Notes: generated by a model from the letters alone, not told the origin. Positions 35,472 to 44,796 are shown, counted from the first letter of the stretch. The stretch is 64,000 bases of DNA from Rhodoluna sp044372795 (GCA_044372795.1 JBILRF010000001.1:124001-188000); one strand, 5' to 3'. Numbers and translations: made by a program.

Positions 35472-37340
35472 CTAGATTACTTTGCTGTCATCCATGTTCA
35501 CGCGATAGACCCGTTCACCTGGACGCTTTGACTTGCTAGTTCGAGTTAGTTCACCAGTTGTCTCCTTAAGCAGTTGAGCTAGTTCTAGTCCGTAAGAGTA
35601 CTGGTAGTCGATGGCGTAGACGCTTGGGGTGTCAATCTGCAAAACTCTGGATCTAGTGCTGTCCAGTGATTTCGAAAGCAACTCGACTAGACGCAAGTGG
35701 TCTGATTGATTCGAGCTGGTTATTGAAGCAAGTCGTCGAGCCGGTGGAAGACCGATTTCAAAGCGTTCTGAGTAGTCTTCTTTGACAGCCGCGTGAAAGT
35801 TCAGTTCTCGCATTTGCTCGGCTAGAGAGCCATTTAGCCCAACAAGGGTTATCTCTGCAGAATTACTTGCTAAAGAGATAGCGTTAGCCCACTTTCCAAG
35901 ACTTTGCTCGACTGCTCTAAGGCGAGGCGACCCAGCCATGTATGAAGCATCAGCAATCACAACGCAGTCATAGCCACCTTCAACCTCAGGTTCAGCGCCA
36001 GGAGTTGCAATAACTAACAGCGGTCCAGACTCAATGTGTGTGAGCCTGCTCTCACCATTCGAGTGCACGACTGTAAAGGCTGGAAATGCTTTCTCCATCT
36101 GTTTGGAGATAGCTGACGCGCCGAGTCTTGTTGGTCTGACATTTGTCTTGCCACAAACACATGCACCAAGATCCATAGCCGTTTTGCAGCTTCGACAGCG
36201 GAACTTCCCTGTTGGATCAACCCACACCGAAGAGGAACAGGTTGGGCAAATGCGAATCTCTTTGCAGCCTACGCAAACCAGTGCACTCGCCCAGCCCGCA
36301 TTAGAAATCTGCATAAGCGCTGGCTTACCTGCCTTGAGGCTGTTACTGATTCGCAAGTGGGTATCGGCATCTAATCTGTCGACTAACTCAGTTATGAGAA
36401 CCTTCGGTAAGACTCTTTGGGAAATCAGAGGCTTCAGGTAATCAATCTCAACAAGACGAATGACTTCAGAACTTGGCGAGTGAGAAGCAAGCACTAAGCG
36501 AGTGTCTTCTAGCTCGCTTCTTTGTAAGAGAACCTCTCGAGATGTCCAGTAAGGTGCAGATTGTTCTGTATGTGAATCATCCCCGTCATCCCATAGAAGA
36601 ATTAGACCGAGGTCAACTGCTGGAGCAAATGCAGCACCTCGTAGACCATAGTTGATTCCAATCTCAGATAAAGACCTAAGGTGGTTAAGGTAACGTTGTG
36701 AGCCCGAGTCTGAACTCGAATGCCTAAAGCTTTTATCCGTTAGCTGCATAGATCCAAGTGCTCGTTCGAACTTCTCCAGTTCTGCAAAGTCAGGAAGAAC
36801 AACCAAACAGCTCTTTCCTAGATCAAGTTCTGCCTTGCAAGCATCAGCAAATTCCAATGCCCAATTTGGAGTTGTGCTTTCGCTAAGAAGTTCAGGCACA
36901 AAGTACACTTTTGCCTCAGACTTCAAAAAACCTGCAAGTGCACCGTGGGCTGTAGTCTTGAGTTGTGGAGATGAAGCAGATGCAGGATCGTACTTTTCCT
37001 CTGCACGTATGAATCTTTTAGGGACTGCTATTGAGATTAACTCGCCTACTGTCCCTGCCTGACGAAGAGCTACGGCTTTACATAGTTCTAGTTGATTATG
37101 GGAGATTTGAGAAACTGCTGTGACTAGGGACTGTATAGGAAGAAGATTTTCTCTCGGCGAATCATCTTCAACAAGGTCGCAAATCAAGCCAGTCTTGGAT
37201 TTGCCACCCTTACCGAACTGAACTTCAACCAAGTGGCCGAATGAAACAATCTCTTGAAGATGCGCAGGCACAAGATAATCAAACTCTTTATCAAGTTGAG
37301 GAAGAGGTGAGCTAAATCTAACCTTTGCTACCAGAGTCAT
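35472..37340 (-). CDS. priA: PriA-like primosomal protein N', helicase-inactive actinobacterial type
   Basis: Related to PriA, which restarts stalled replication forks. The 622-residue protein keeps the N-terminal DNA-binding domain (VRFSSPLPQLDKEFDYLVP) and the zinc cysteines CVGCKEIRICPTCSSS and CRSCKTAMDLGACVCG. A Walker A motif is missing, and the DEAH box is replaced by LLWDDGDDSHTEQ, so ATP-driven unwinding is unlikely; this loss is known in other actinobacteria. I chose the ATG at 37340, which overlaps the metK stop (TAATG), over a start 51 nt upstream whose product would extend into metK codons. Confidence 0.9.
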   Translation of the reverse strand: MTLVAKVRFSSPLPQLDKEFDYLVPAHLQEIVSFGHLVEVQFGKGGKSKTGLICDLVEDDSPRENLLPIQSLVTAVSQISHNQLELCKAVALRQAGTVGELISIAVPKRFIRAEEKYDPASASSPQLKTTAHGALAGFLKSEAKVYFVPELLSESTTPNWALEFADACKAELDLGKSCLVVLPDFAELEKFERALGSMQLTDKSFRHSSSDSGSQRYLNHLRSLSEIGINYGLRGAAFAPAVDLGLILLWDDGDDSHTEQSAPYWTSREVLLQRSELEDTRLVLASHSPSSEVIRLVEIDYLKPLISQRVLPKVLITELVDRLDADTHLRISNSLKAGKPALMQISNAGWASALVCVGCKEIRICPTCSSSVWVDPTGKFRCRSCKTAMDLGACVCGKTNVRPTRLGASAISKQMEKAFPAFTVVHSNGESRLTHIESGPLLVIATPGAEPEVEGGYDCVVIADASYMAGSPRLRAVEQSLGKWANAISLASNSAEITLVGLNGSLAEQMRELNFHAAVKEDYSERFEIGLPPARRLASITSSNQSDHLRLVELLSKSLDSTRSRVLQIDTPSVYAIDYQYSYGLELAQLLKETTGELTRTSKSKRPGERVYRVNMDDSKVI

Positions 37341-38533
37341 TACATACCTGCGGCAGATTTCAGATCTGAAACTTTGTTGACTTTCTCCCAAGTGAAGTTT
37401 GGCAGCTCCCTGCCGAAGTGACCATATGTTGAGGTCTCGCCATAGATTGGACGGAGAAGATCTAGTTCGTCAATGATTGCTCTAGGTCTAAGGTCGAAAA
37501 CGTCCAAGACAGCTTTCTCAATGAGTTGATGATCTATCGTGTTGGTGCCAAAGCATTCAACATAAAGTCCTACAGGCCTGGCAACACCGATGGCGTAGGC
37601 AACCTGAACCTCTGCTTTAGTGGCAAAACCTGCAGCCACAATGTTCTTAGCAACCCATCGCATCGCATAAGCAGCTGATCTATCTACTTTGGATGGATCT
37701 TTACCGCTGAATGCTCCTCCACCGTGACGACTGTATCCGCCATAGGTATCGATGATTATCTTTCGTCCCGTAAGGCCAGCGTCACCCTGTGGCCCGCCAA
37801 TAACGAAGTTTCCCGTTGGATTGATTAGAAGATTGCTGTCTTCGACATCGAACCCAAATCGTTCCAAGACAGGCTTAACAACAAGTGCCTTAACTTCAGC
37901 TTCAATCTGCGCTTGACTGATTCCAGGGTTGTGCTGGGTGCTGACCACAACGGTCTGGACGCTAACTGGAACATCATTCTCGTACCCAATAGTTACTTGA
38001 GTTTTACCATCAGGTCTTAGGAAGTTGATGCTGCCATCATGCCTTACAGCAGCTAGTCGCTCAGCCAAGGAATGAGCAATCTTGATTGGTAGCGGCATTA
38101 GCTCTTCGGTTTCGTTACAGGCAAAACCAAACATAATTCCCTGGTCGCCAGCGCCTTGCTTGTCGTAGTTGTCTGAGGCGCTACCTTTTGTCGCTTCGAA
38201 CGATGAATCGACACCTAGAGCGATATCTGCTGATTGTCTTCCTATAGAAACGCTCACACCACAGGAAGAACCATCAAATCCAATTTCCGATGAGTTGTAG
38301 CCGATCTCAAGAAGTTTAGAACGAACGATGTCCGGAATCTCTGCATAACCTTCTGTGGTGATTTCACCTGCAACGTGCACTAGCCCAGTAGTTACCAGCG
38401 TTTCAACTGCAACTCTTGATGCTGTGTCTTGTGCCAGAAGGTTATCTAGAATGGCATCGCTAATCTGATCACAGATTTTGTCTGGGTGGCCTTCGGTTAC
38501 TGATTCAGAAGTGAAGTATCTCAAGTTGTTCAT
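37340..38533 (-). CDS. metK: S-adenosylmethionine synthase
   Basis: Makes S-adenosylmethionine from methionine and ATP. The 397-residue protein has SVTEGHPDKICDQISDAILD, GAGDQGIMFGFACNE and GGGAFSGKDPSKVDRS, the standard signatures. Two hairpins occupy the 44-bp leader after coaBC, and no purine-rich ribosome-binding site precedes the ATG at 38533. metK is coupled to priA by a 1-nt overlap. Confidence 0.98.
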   Translation of the reverse strand: MNNLRYFTSESVTEGHPDKICDQISDAILDNLLAQDTASRVAVETLVTTGLVHVAGEITTEGYAEIPDIVRSKLLEIGYNSSEIGFDGSSCGVSVSIGRQSADIALGVDSSFEATKGSASDNYDKQGAGDQGIMFGFACNETEELMPLPIKIAHSLAERLAAVRHDGSINFLRPDGKTQVTIGYENDVPVSVQTVVVSTQHNPGISQAQIEAEVKALVVKPVLERFGFDVEDSNLLINPTGNFVIGGPQGDAGLTGRKIIIDTYGGYSRHGGGAFSGKDPSKVDRSAAYAMRWVAKNIVAAGFATKAEVQVAYAIGVARPVGLYVECFGTNTIDHQLIEKAVLDVFDLRPRAIIDELDLLRPIYGETSTYGHFGRELPNFTWEKVNKVSDLKSAAGM

Positions 38534-38538
38534 ATAGC

Positions 38539-38554
38539 CACAAGTTTACTTGTG
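38539..38554 (-). promoter_or_regulatory. Perfect hairpin immediately upstream of metK start
   Basis: CACAAG-TAAA-CTTGTG, a 6-bp stem extendable to 7, ends 5 nt before the metK ATG on the minus strand. It occupies the position where a Shine-Dalgarno sequence would lie, and none is visible. This could limit initiation unless translation arriving from coaBC opens it. It is far too short for the known SAM riboswitch classes. Confidence 0.5.
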
Positions 38555-38559
38555 CGTCT

Positions 38560-38578
38560 GGACAAAGCTCGCTTTGCC
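38560..38578 (-). terminator. Hairpin at the coaBC stop codon
   Basis: On the minus strand GGCAAAG-CGAG-CTTTGTCC gives a 7-bp stem with one bulged T, overlapping the last base of the coaBC stop. No T-run follows, so full termination is unlikely. It may slow polymerase, protect an mRNA end or act with the second hairpin in the metK leader. Confidence 0.35.
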
Positions 38579-39777
38579 TAGTTGTTGAGGAGAAGAACCT
38601 GGTTGAGTATCTCGTGGGCAACTTCTAACTTCGAGCCAGATGCTTGCACGGAGCCTTTTGCAGAGACAATCACTACCTTGTTGGTGTCTTCATCAAACAC
38701 CGCTCCATTGGTTACATCGTTGGCAACAATCATGTCAACATTCTTCTTTGCAAGTTTGTTTAGAGCACGCTTGGAAAGCTCATTTTCGCCCTCGCCCGCA
38801 TTTAGAACTTCCGCAGCAAATCCAACCAACTTGGCATGAAGATCTAGTTGTTCACGAAGCGTTGAAAGAGACGCTAGTACATCTGGGTTTGCCACCAGTT
38901 GAATATCGATACTCTCCGTGTCATGACGACTGATCTTTCCTGCGAATATCTCAGAGCTTCTGAAGTCGCTAACTGCAGCAGGCATAAGAACTACATCAGC
39001 ACTCTTGAGGTTACTCTTCAGTGCCACTTCTAACTCAGCGGTTGTTGAAACAAGTTCAACATTCTCGAAACGGCTTAGATCTTGTTCAAGGTTGATCGCA
39101 ATTAGTGTCACCATTGCTCCCCGACTGGAAGCAGCATCCGCCAGAGCTAGACCTTGCTTGCCAGAAGATCTGTTACCTATGTAACGAACGGTGTCGATTG
39201 GCTCTCTTGTTCCGCCTGCAGCAATAGTGACTCTGACACCTGCAAGATCTTTTGGAGTCAGAAACTCTAAAGCCTCTGAAACAATTTGCTCTGGTTCAGG
39301 AAGCCTGCCTGGTCCCGAGTCATCACCTGTGAGTCTTCCTACGGCAGGTTCAATCACAACTACTCCGCGAGCACGAAGTGTTGCAATGTTGGCTGCGGTA
39401 GCTGGATGCTGCCACATCTCTGTGTGCATAGCTGGTGCAATTACGACTTGAGCTTTTGTAGCAAGTAGAACATTTAGTAAAAGATCATCAGCGATACCAG
39501 TTGCATACCTGGCTATGAACGCTGCTGTTGCCGGAGCTACGACCACTAGGTCCGCTTCTTGCGCTAGGGCGATGTGTTTAACAGAGTCGACGTCAGTGTA
39601 GAGATCAGGGTCAACTTTGTTGTGTGAGAGAGCTTCTAGTGTTGTTGCTCCAACAAAGCGCAGAGCGTTTTGAGTTGGCAGTACTTTTACGCTGTGACCA
39701 AGTTCAGTGAAACCACGAATGACACCTGCGGCTTTATAGGCCGCTATGCCACCGGTAACACCGACAAGTATTTGCAA
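38578..39777 (-). CDS. coaBC: Bifunctional phosphopantothenoylcysteine decarboxylase/synthetase
   Basis: Two consecutive steps of CoA synthesis. The N-terminal CoaC flavoprotein (about 1-180) shows VGVTGGIAAYKA and the motif APAMHTEMW, a variant of PXMNXXMW with His in place of Asn. The C-terminal CoaB synthetase (about 185-399) shows ITIAAGGTREPID-type sequence, VRYIGNRSSGKQG and VLMPAAVSDF. The 399-residue length is normal. The start is TTG at 39777 with GAGG 4 nt upstream; rpoZ ends 12 nt before it. Confidence 0.96.
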   Translation of the reverse strand: MQILVGVTGGIAAYKAAGVIRGFTELGHSVKVLPTQNALRFVGATTLEALSHNKVDPDLYTDVDSVKHIALAQEADLVVVAPATAAFIARYATGIADDLLLNVLLATKAQVVIAPAMHTEMWQHPATAANIATLRARGVVVIEPAVGRLTGDDSGPGRLPEPEQIVSEALEFLTPKDLAGVRVTIAAGGTREPIDTVRYIGNRSSGKQGLALADAASSRGAMVTLIAINLEQDLSRFENVELVSTTAELEVALKSNLKSADVVLMPAAVSDFRSSEIFAGKISRHDTESIDIQLVANPDVLASLSTLREQLDLHAKLVGFAAEVLNAGEGENELSKRALNKLAKKNVDMIVANDVTNGAVFDEDTNKVVIVSAKGSVQASGSKLEVAHEILNQVLLLNN

Positions 39778-39789
39778 GATGCCTCTAGA

Positions 39790-40059
39790 TTAGGCTTTGG
39801 TCTCTGTAGCAACTACAGCGCCTTCAACGATTTCGCGCATCGCGATAGAAAGAGGCTTGTCATCAACAGCAGCATCAACAAGTGGCCCTACGTTGTTGAA
39901 CAGTGAACCCTCGTGAAGTGCTGAGTAGTAGTCATTGATCTGGCGTGCACGCTTGGCTGCAAAAATCACCAAACCGTACTTTGAGTCGCTCTTTGACATA
40001 AGTGCATCAATAGATGGAGAAACAATTCCTTCTAGTTTTTCAGACATTTTATACTTCAC
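39790..40059 (-). CDS. rpoZ: RNA polymerase omega subunit
   Basis: The small subunit that stabilises the beta' subunit and assembly of RNA polymerase. The 89-residue protein has the RpoB6/omega core ISPSIDALMSKSDSKYGLVIFAAKRARQINDYY (shown only in part: SKYGLVIFAAKRARQIND). The start may be GTG at 40059, close behind AAGGA, or ATG at 40047; upstream sequence does not settle it. It lies between gmk and coaBC, the usual order. Confidence 0.94.
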   Translation of the reverse strand: MKYKMSEKLEGIVSPSIDALMSKSDSKYGLVIFAAKRARQINDYYSALHEGSLFNNVGPLVDAAVDDKPLSIAMREIVEGAVVATETKA

Positions 40060-40090
40060 ATTTCCTTGTATTAGCGGGAACCAGATGGGT

Positions 40091-40642
40091 TCACGAAGAC
40101 TTCATCAAGTCTAAGACCTCTTGGGCACATTGCGCCACCTCATGATTTATCACGACATGGTCAAACAATTCGCTAGCAGCAAGCTCAATCTCCGCTGTTT
40201 TCAGGCGAATGGCTATCTCTTCAGGGGTTTCTGTGCCCCTACCAACAAGTCTTCTCTTCAATTCCTCAAGGCTCGGCGGAGCGATAAAGATAAGGTTTGC
40301 CTCTGGCATTGATGCCTTGACCTGCTCTGCTCCCTGGATATCTATCTCCAGAATGATTTGTTTGCCTGCCGATAGAGCGTTCTCAACAGGCCCCCTTGGA
40401 GTCCCATAGCGATTGTTAAGGTGAACAGTTGCGTATTCAAGTAGTTCGTCGTTGGCAATCATTGTGTCGAACTCTTCGTTCGAAACAAAGAAGTACTCAA
40501 CACCGTTGGTCTCGCCGACTCTAGGCGATCTTGTGGTAGCTGACACGGAGACAAGTATCTCTGGGTTGTGTTCAAGAAGGTGCCTTACAACTGTCCCCTT
40601 ACCAACTGCTGTTGGTCCTGCGATAACGGTGAGCCTTGTCAT
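40091..40642 (-). CDS. gmk: Guanylate kinase
   Basis: Phosphorylates GMP to GDP. The 183-residue protein has the P-loop GPTAVGKGT (residues 8-16), with Thr-Ala in place of the commoner Ser-Gly, then TTRSPRVGETNGVEYFFV and EIDIQGAEQVK. It follows pyrF after only 10 nt. In Streptomyces and Mycobacterium the nucleoid protein gene mihF lies between these two, but no open frame fits in this gap. Confidence 0.97.
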   Translation of the reverse strand: MTRLTVIAGPTAVGKGTVVRHLLEHNPEILVSVSATTRSPRVGETNGVEYFFVSNEEFDTMIANDELLEYATVHLNNRYGTPRGPVENALSAGKQIILEIDIQGAEQVKASMPEANLIFIAPPSLEELKRRLVGRGTETPEEIAIRLKTAEIELAASELFDHVVINHEVAQCAQEVLDLMKSS

Positions 40643-40652
40643 GAATTCAAGC

Positions 40653-41507
40653 CTATTGGCTTAGTGCTTTGTGGAGTGTGTTTTGGTCTTGCTGAACAGC
40701 CATTTTGACACCAAGGATTCCACCCCTGAGTGCAGACCTTGAGATTGAATACAGAACATCACCTGATAGAGCTCCAAAGATAGATTTAGCATCCGCAAGT
40801 TTGGCACCTTGGTAACCAAAGCCTGGCGCAAGAATCGTTGTTCTAAGAGCAGTCTTATCTTCGTTAATCTTGGCCAGTCCTAACTTGGCTAGTGGCACAG
40901 TTGCGCCAATTACTAAGCCAATGGAACCAAAACGTGAGTTGGAAGAAGCAGTTGCACTATTCAGAGCAGCAACTTCGTTGGCTACCTGTTCTGCTACAGA
41001 GACCTGACCTGACGACTGCAGTAAGACACCTTCTGGGTTGGATGTTGCAGCCAGGACATACATGCCCTTGCCACGCTCACTTGCGATTGACGCTGCAGGA
41101 GCAAGAGCGCCAACACCAAGATACGGATTAACTGTAAGAGCATCACAGACAAAAGGTGCAGACTTACCTAGCCAAGCTTGTGCATAGGCTTCCATTGTTG
41201 AACCAATGTCGCCTCGCTTTGCATCGGCAATAACAAGCAAGCCTCGGTCCTTAGCTGACTCAAGTACCTTCTCTAGAGTTGAGAAACCTTCTGCTCCAAA
41301 GCGCTCAAAGAACGAAACCTGAGGTTTGACAATTGACACTGTGTCCTCGAGTTGATCTAGCATCTTCATGCTGAATTCATAAACACCTGAAGCTGATACT
41401 TCAAAACCATTGTCTAGAAGAATGTCTTCATGCGGGTCAATGCCAACACAAAGTTGTCCTTTAGAACTAAAGGCTGCTTCAAGACTTCTGGAGAATGTAT
41501 CAGGCAA
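40653..41507 (-). CDS. pyrF: Orotidine 5'-phosphate decarboxylase, type 2
   Basis: Decarboxylates OMP to UMP, ending pyrimidine synthesis. The 284-residue length and DAKRGDIGST (residues 95-104, catalytic Lys97 and Asp100) identify the long type 2 form seen in actinobacteria. VGIDPHEDIL and KPQVSFFERFG are also present. The start is TTG at 41507, overlapping the end of carB by 8 nt. Confidence 0.96.
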   Translation of the reverse strand: MPDTFSRSLEAAFSSKGQLCVGIDPHEDILLDNGFEVSASGVYEFSMKMLDQLEDTVSIVKPQVSFFERFGAEGFSTLEKVLESAKDRGLLVIADAKRGDIGSTMEAYAQAWLGKSAPFVCDALTVNPYLGVGALAPAASIASERGKGMYVLAATSNPEGVLLQSSGQVSVAEQVANEVAALNSATASSNSRFGSIGLVIGATVPLAKLGLAKINEDKTALRTTILAPGFGYQGAKLADAKSIFGALSGDVLYSISRSALRGGILGVKMAVQQDQNTLHKALSQ

Positions 41508-44500
41508 GAGCTACTCTCCTGTCCTCTGCGTGTTCCTGAAGAGATCTGACTTTGAAATCCCCAACTATTACTGTTTCGAATGAACCAATCGCTGCTGAGA
41601 GTTGAGCAATCGTGGTGAAGATCGGTGCGTCCGCTGCGGTTGTTGCTGCTCTAATCTCATAGCCATCTTTACGAGCTGAAGAACCAGATGGAGTGTTGAC
41701 TACAACATCAACCTCGCCATTCAATATAAGTTCAACAATTGATGGACCAGCAGGTGCATTATCATCGGCTGAATGCTTTCTAACAATACGAACTGGAATG
41801 CCGTGTCTCTTCAAGATAGAAGCTGTACCCGCTGTTGCCAGAATCTCATAGCCGAGTTGGAATAACCTACGAACTGGCAGCACAACCTGGTGCTTATCCC
41901 TGTCTGCTACAGAGATAAAAATCTTTCCTGATGTTGGTAACGCGCTACCTGCAGCAGCTTGACTCTTAGCGAAAGCAGTTGGGAAATCAACATCAATTCC
42001 CATAACTTCGCCGGTTGATCTCATCTCAGGACCTAATAAGGAATCAACGAATCTTCCGTCCTTGGTTGCAAATCTCTTGAATGGCAACACTGCTTCCTTT
42101 ACGGAAATGGCAGATGTCTCAGGAATGTGAGTCCCATCTGTGGCAGGCAAATGACCTTTAGCAATTAGATCCTCAATTGACCAACCAACCATCACTAACG
42201 ACGCAGCTTTAGCCAAAGTGATACCAAGTGCTTTAGATACGAAAGGAACAGTTCTAGACGCTCTTGGATTTGCTTCCAAAACATAAAGAACATTGTGTGC
42301 CAAAGCGAACTGGACATTCAGTAACCCCTTTACTCCAACTCCCTTTGCAATCTTTTCGGTTGCTTCTCTAACTCGGTTGATCTGAGTGTTACTCAGAGTG
42401 ATTGGAGGCAATGTGCAAGAAGAGTCACCGGAGTGAATACCCGCTTCCTCAATGTGCTCCATGACTCCACCAACATAAAGCTTTTCTCCATCGTAGAGAG
42501 CGTCAATGTCAATCTCAATTGCGTCGTCTAAGAATCGATCCACCAACAACGGGTGCTTAGGCCCAACTATCGCTTGATCCGCAATCCTGTCGAAGTATCC
42601 TTCTAGTGACTTCTGGTCATAAACGATTTCCATTCCACGACCACCAAGCACAAATGAAGGTCTAACTAAAACAGGAAATCCAATGCGATCTGCTACTGCT
42701 TTGGCCTCTTCAAGGCTTGTGGCTGTTCCATTGGCAGGAGAAATCAAACCTGCTTCATCAAGAATCCTTGAGAATGCTCCTCTTTCTTCAGCTAGGTCAA
42801 TTGCATCTGGTGTTGTGCCAAGAATAGGAATGCCGTGAGCTGCCAGTCCTTGAGCAAGACCCAGAGCTGTCTGCCCACCAAGTTGGACGATCACACCAAC
42901 AAGATTCCCGCTAGCGGATTCTGCGTGAATAACTTCAAGAACGTCCTCTAGCGTCAGAGGTTCAAAATAAAGCCTGTCACTGGTGTCGTAGTCTGTAGAA
43001 ACTGTTTCTGGGTTGCAGTTAATCATGATCGTTTCAAAGCCAGCATCGTGCAGAGCAAACGAAGCGTGTACACAGGAGTAATCGAACTCAACACCCTGGC
43101 CAATACGGTTTGGCCCAGAACCTAGGATGACAACCTTGTCTGCACCTGATGCGCGTACTTCTGTCTCTTGCTCGTAAGTGCTGTAGTGATAAGGAGTAAG
43201 AGCTGGAAACTCCCCTGCGCAGGTATCAACGGTCTTATAGACAGGTCTGATGTTCTGCTGGTATCGAAGGGTTCTTATCTCCAACTCAGATGCTCCTCGG
43301 ATCTCTGCAATTTGAGCATCACTAAAGCCAAAGGATTTGGCGTAAAGCATGATTTCTTCGTCAAGCTCTGCTGAAATACGAATCTCCTCAGCAACCTCAT
43401 TAATCAGAACAATCTGGTCAATAAACCAAGGATCAATTTTGGTTGCTTCAAAGATTTGACCAGCAGTAGCTCCCAGGCGCAGTGCCTGTTGCACAGTAAC
43501 GATTCTTCCATCAGTAGGAACCTTGGATAGTTCAACAAGTTCGGCCATAGATTTCTTTTGCTCTCCCCAGTGAAATGAAGAGCCACGACGCTCAAGGCTC
43601 CTTAGAGCCTTCTGCAACGCTTGTGCATAGTTTCGTCCAATAGCCATTGCTTCGCCGACGGATTTCATAGTTGTCGTAAGTGTTGCATCGGCTGCAGGGA
43701 ACTTCTCAAACGCAAAGCGCGGCACTTTAACAACAACATAGTCAAGAGCAGGTTCAAAGGATGCAGGCGTGACCTTGGTGATGTCGTTAGGAATCTCGTC
43801 TAGTCTGTAGCCGATCGCAAGCTTTGCCGCAATCTTGGCGATTGGGAATCCAGTTGCTTTTGACGCAAGAGCTGAAGATCGGCTCACTCTTGGGTTCATC
43901 TCGATGACTATGATGCGACCAGTATTTGGTTCAACGGCAAACTGAATGTTACAACCACCAGTATCAACACCTACTGCTCGGATTATATCAATGGAGATGT
44001 CGCGCATGTGTTGGTATTCGCGGTCAGTGAGAGTAAGTGCTGGTGCCACTGTGATTGAGTCACCTGTGTGCACTCCAACAGGGTCCACATTCTCTATGGA
44101 GCAAACCACCACAGTGTTATCCGCTGTGTCTCGCATGAGCTCAAGCTCATACTCTTTCCAACCCATGATTGATTCTTCTAGCAGAACCTCGGTTGTCGGG
44201 CTAGCCTGCAATCCTGCGCCAGCAATTCTTCTGAGGTCTTTCTCGTCATAGGCAAATCCAGAACCAAGTCCACCCATGGTGAAGGATGGCCTAACTACAA
44301 CTGGATAACCCAGCTTTGCTGCGCCTTCAAGAACTTCATCCATGTTGTGTGCGATGTAGGACTTGGCAACATCAGCGCCTGCAGCTAGAACTAGTTCTTT
44401 GAATGAGAGTCTGTCCTCACCTGCTTTAATCGCCGATACTTTAGCGCCAATTAGTTCTACGTTGTATTTCTCTAAGATGCCAAGCTCATGTAATGACATT

Positions 44501-44796
44501 GCAGCATTTAGAGCTGTTTGTCCTCCAAGAGTTGGCAGGATAGCATCAGGTCTCTCCTTGGCAATTATTGCCTCAATAACCTGAGGTGTGATTGGCTCGA
44601 CATAGGTGGCATCTGCGAAGTCAGGATCGGTCATGATGGTAGCTGGGTTGCTGTTTACAAGAATGACTCGGATGCCTTCAGCTCTGAGCACTCGGCAGGC
44701 TTGAGTTCCTGAATAATCAAACTCACATGCCTGGCCAATAACGATTGGTCCTGAACCAATAACTAGAACACTCTTTATATCTTCTCTGCGCGGCAT
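41500..44796 (-). CDS. carB: Carbamoyl-phosphate synthase large subunit
   Basis: Builds carbamoyl phosphate from bicarbonate, ammonia and two ATP. The 1098-residue protein has two ATP-grasp halves. The first begins VLVIGSGPIVIGQACEFDYS and the second VVILGSGPNRIGQGVEFDYS (near residue 560). The C-terminal MGS-like allosteric domain (about 945-1075) is present, so UMP feedback is likely. It overlaps carA by 1 nt (TAATG) and pyrF by 8 nt. No pyrD lies between it and pyrF, unlike in Streptomyces. Confidence 0.98.
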   Translation of the reverse strand: MPRREDIKSVLVIGSGPIVIGQACEFDYSGTQACRVLRAEGIRVILVNSNPATIMTDPDFADATYVEPITPQVIEAIIAKERPDAILPTLGGQTALNAAMSLHELGILEKYNVELIGAKVSAIKAGEDRLSFKELVLAAGADVAKSYIAHNMDEVLEGAAKLGYPVVVRPSFTMGGLGSGFAYDEKDLRRIAGAGLQASPTTEVLLEESIMGWKEYELELMRDTADNTVVVCSIENVDPVGVHTGDSITVAPALTLTDREYQHMRDISIDIIRAVGVDTGGCNIQFAVEPNTGRIIVIEMNPRVSRSSALASKATGFPIAKIAAKLAIGYRLDEIPNDITKVTPASFEPALDYVVVKVPRFAFEKFPAADATLTTTMKSVGEAMAIGRNYAQALQKALRSLERRGSSFHWGEQKKSMAELVELSKVPTDGRIVTVQQALRLGATAGQIFEATKIDPWFIDQIVLINEVAEEIRISAELDEEIMLYAKSFGFSDAQIAEIRGASELEIRTLRYQQNIRPVYKTVDTCAGEFPALTPYHYSTYEQETEVRASGADKVVILGSGPNRIGQGVEFDYSCVHASFALHDAGFETIMINCNPETVSTDYDTSDRLYFEPLTLEDVLEVIHAESASGNLVGVIVQLGGQTALGLAQGLAAHGIPILGTTPDAIDLAEERGAFSRILDEAGLISPANGTATSLEEAKAVADRIGFPVLVRPSFVLGGRGMEIVYDQKSLEGYFDRIADQAIVGPKHPLLVDRFLDDAIEIDIDALYDGEKLYVGGVMEHIEEAGIHSGDSSCTLPPITLSNTQINRVREATEKIAKGVGVKGLLNVQFALAHNVLYVLEANPRASRTVPFVSKALGITLAKAASLVMVGWSIEDLIAKGHLPATDGTHIPETSAISVKEAVLPFKRFATKDGRFVDSLLGPEMRSTGEVMGIDVDFPTAFAKSQAAAGSALPTSGKIFISVADRDKHQVVLPVRRLFQLGYEILATAGTASILKRHGIPVRIVRKHSADDNAPAGPSIVELILNGEVDVVVNTPSGSSARKDGYEIRAATTAADAPIFTTIAQLSAAIGSFETVIVGDFKVRSLQEHAEDRRVALA

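Noticed and set aside
35472..37391. Longer PriA start at 37391
   Set aside because: The extra 17 residues are read from the metK 3' end and match nothing. The ATG at 37340 overlaps the metK stop in the usual coupled manner.
38534..38577. SAM riboswitch upstream of metK
   Set aside because: The 44-bp leader is too short for SAM-I, SAM-II or SAM-IV, and no conserved core was recognised. Only simple hairpins are present.
43000..44700. Internal duplication inside carB as a recent repeat
   Set aside because: The two halves show the ancient ATP-grasp duplication common to all CarB proteins, not a recent repeat at DNA level.
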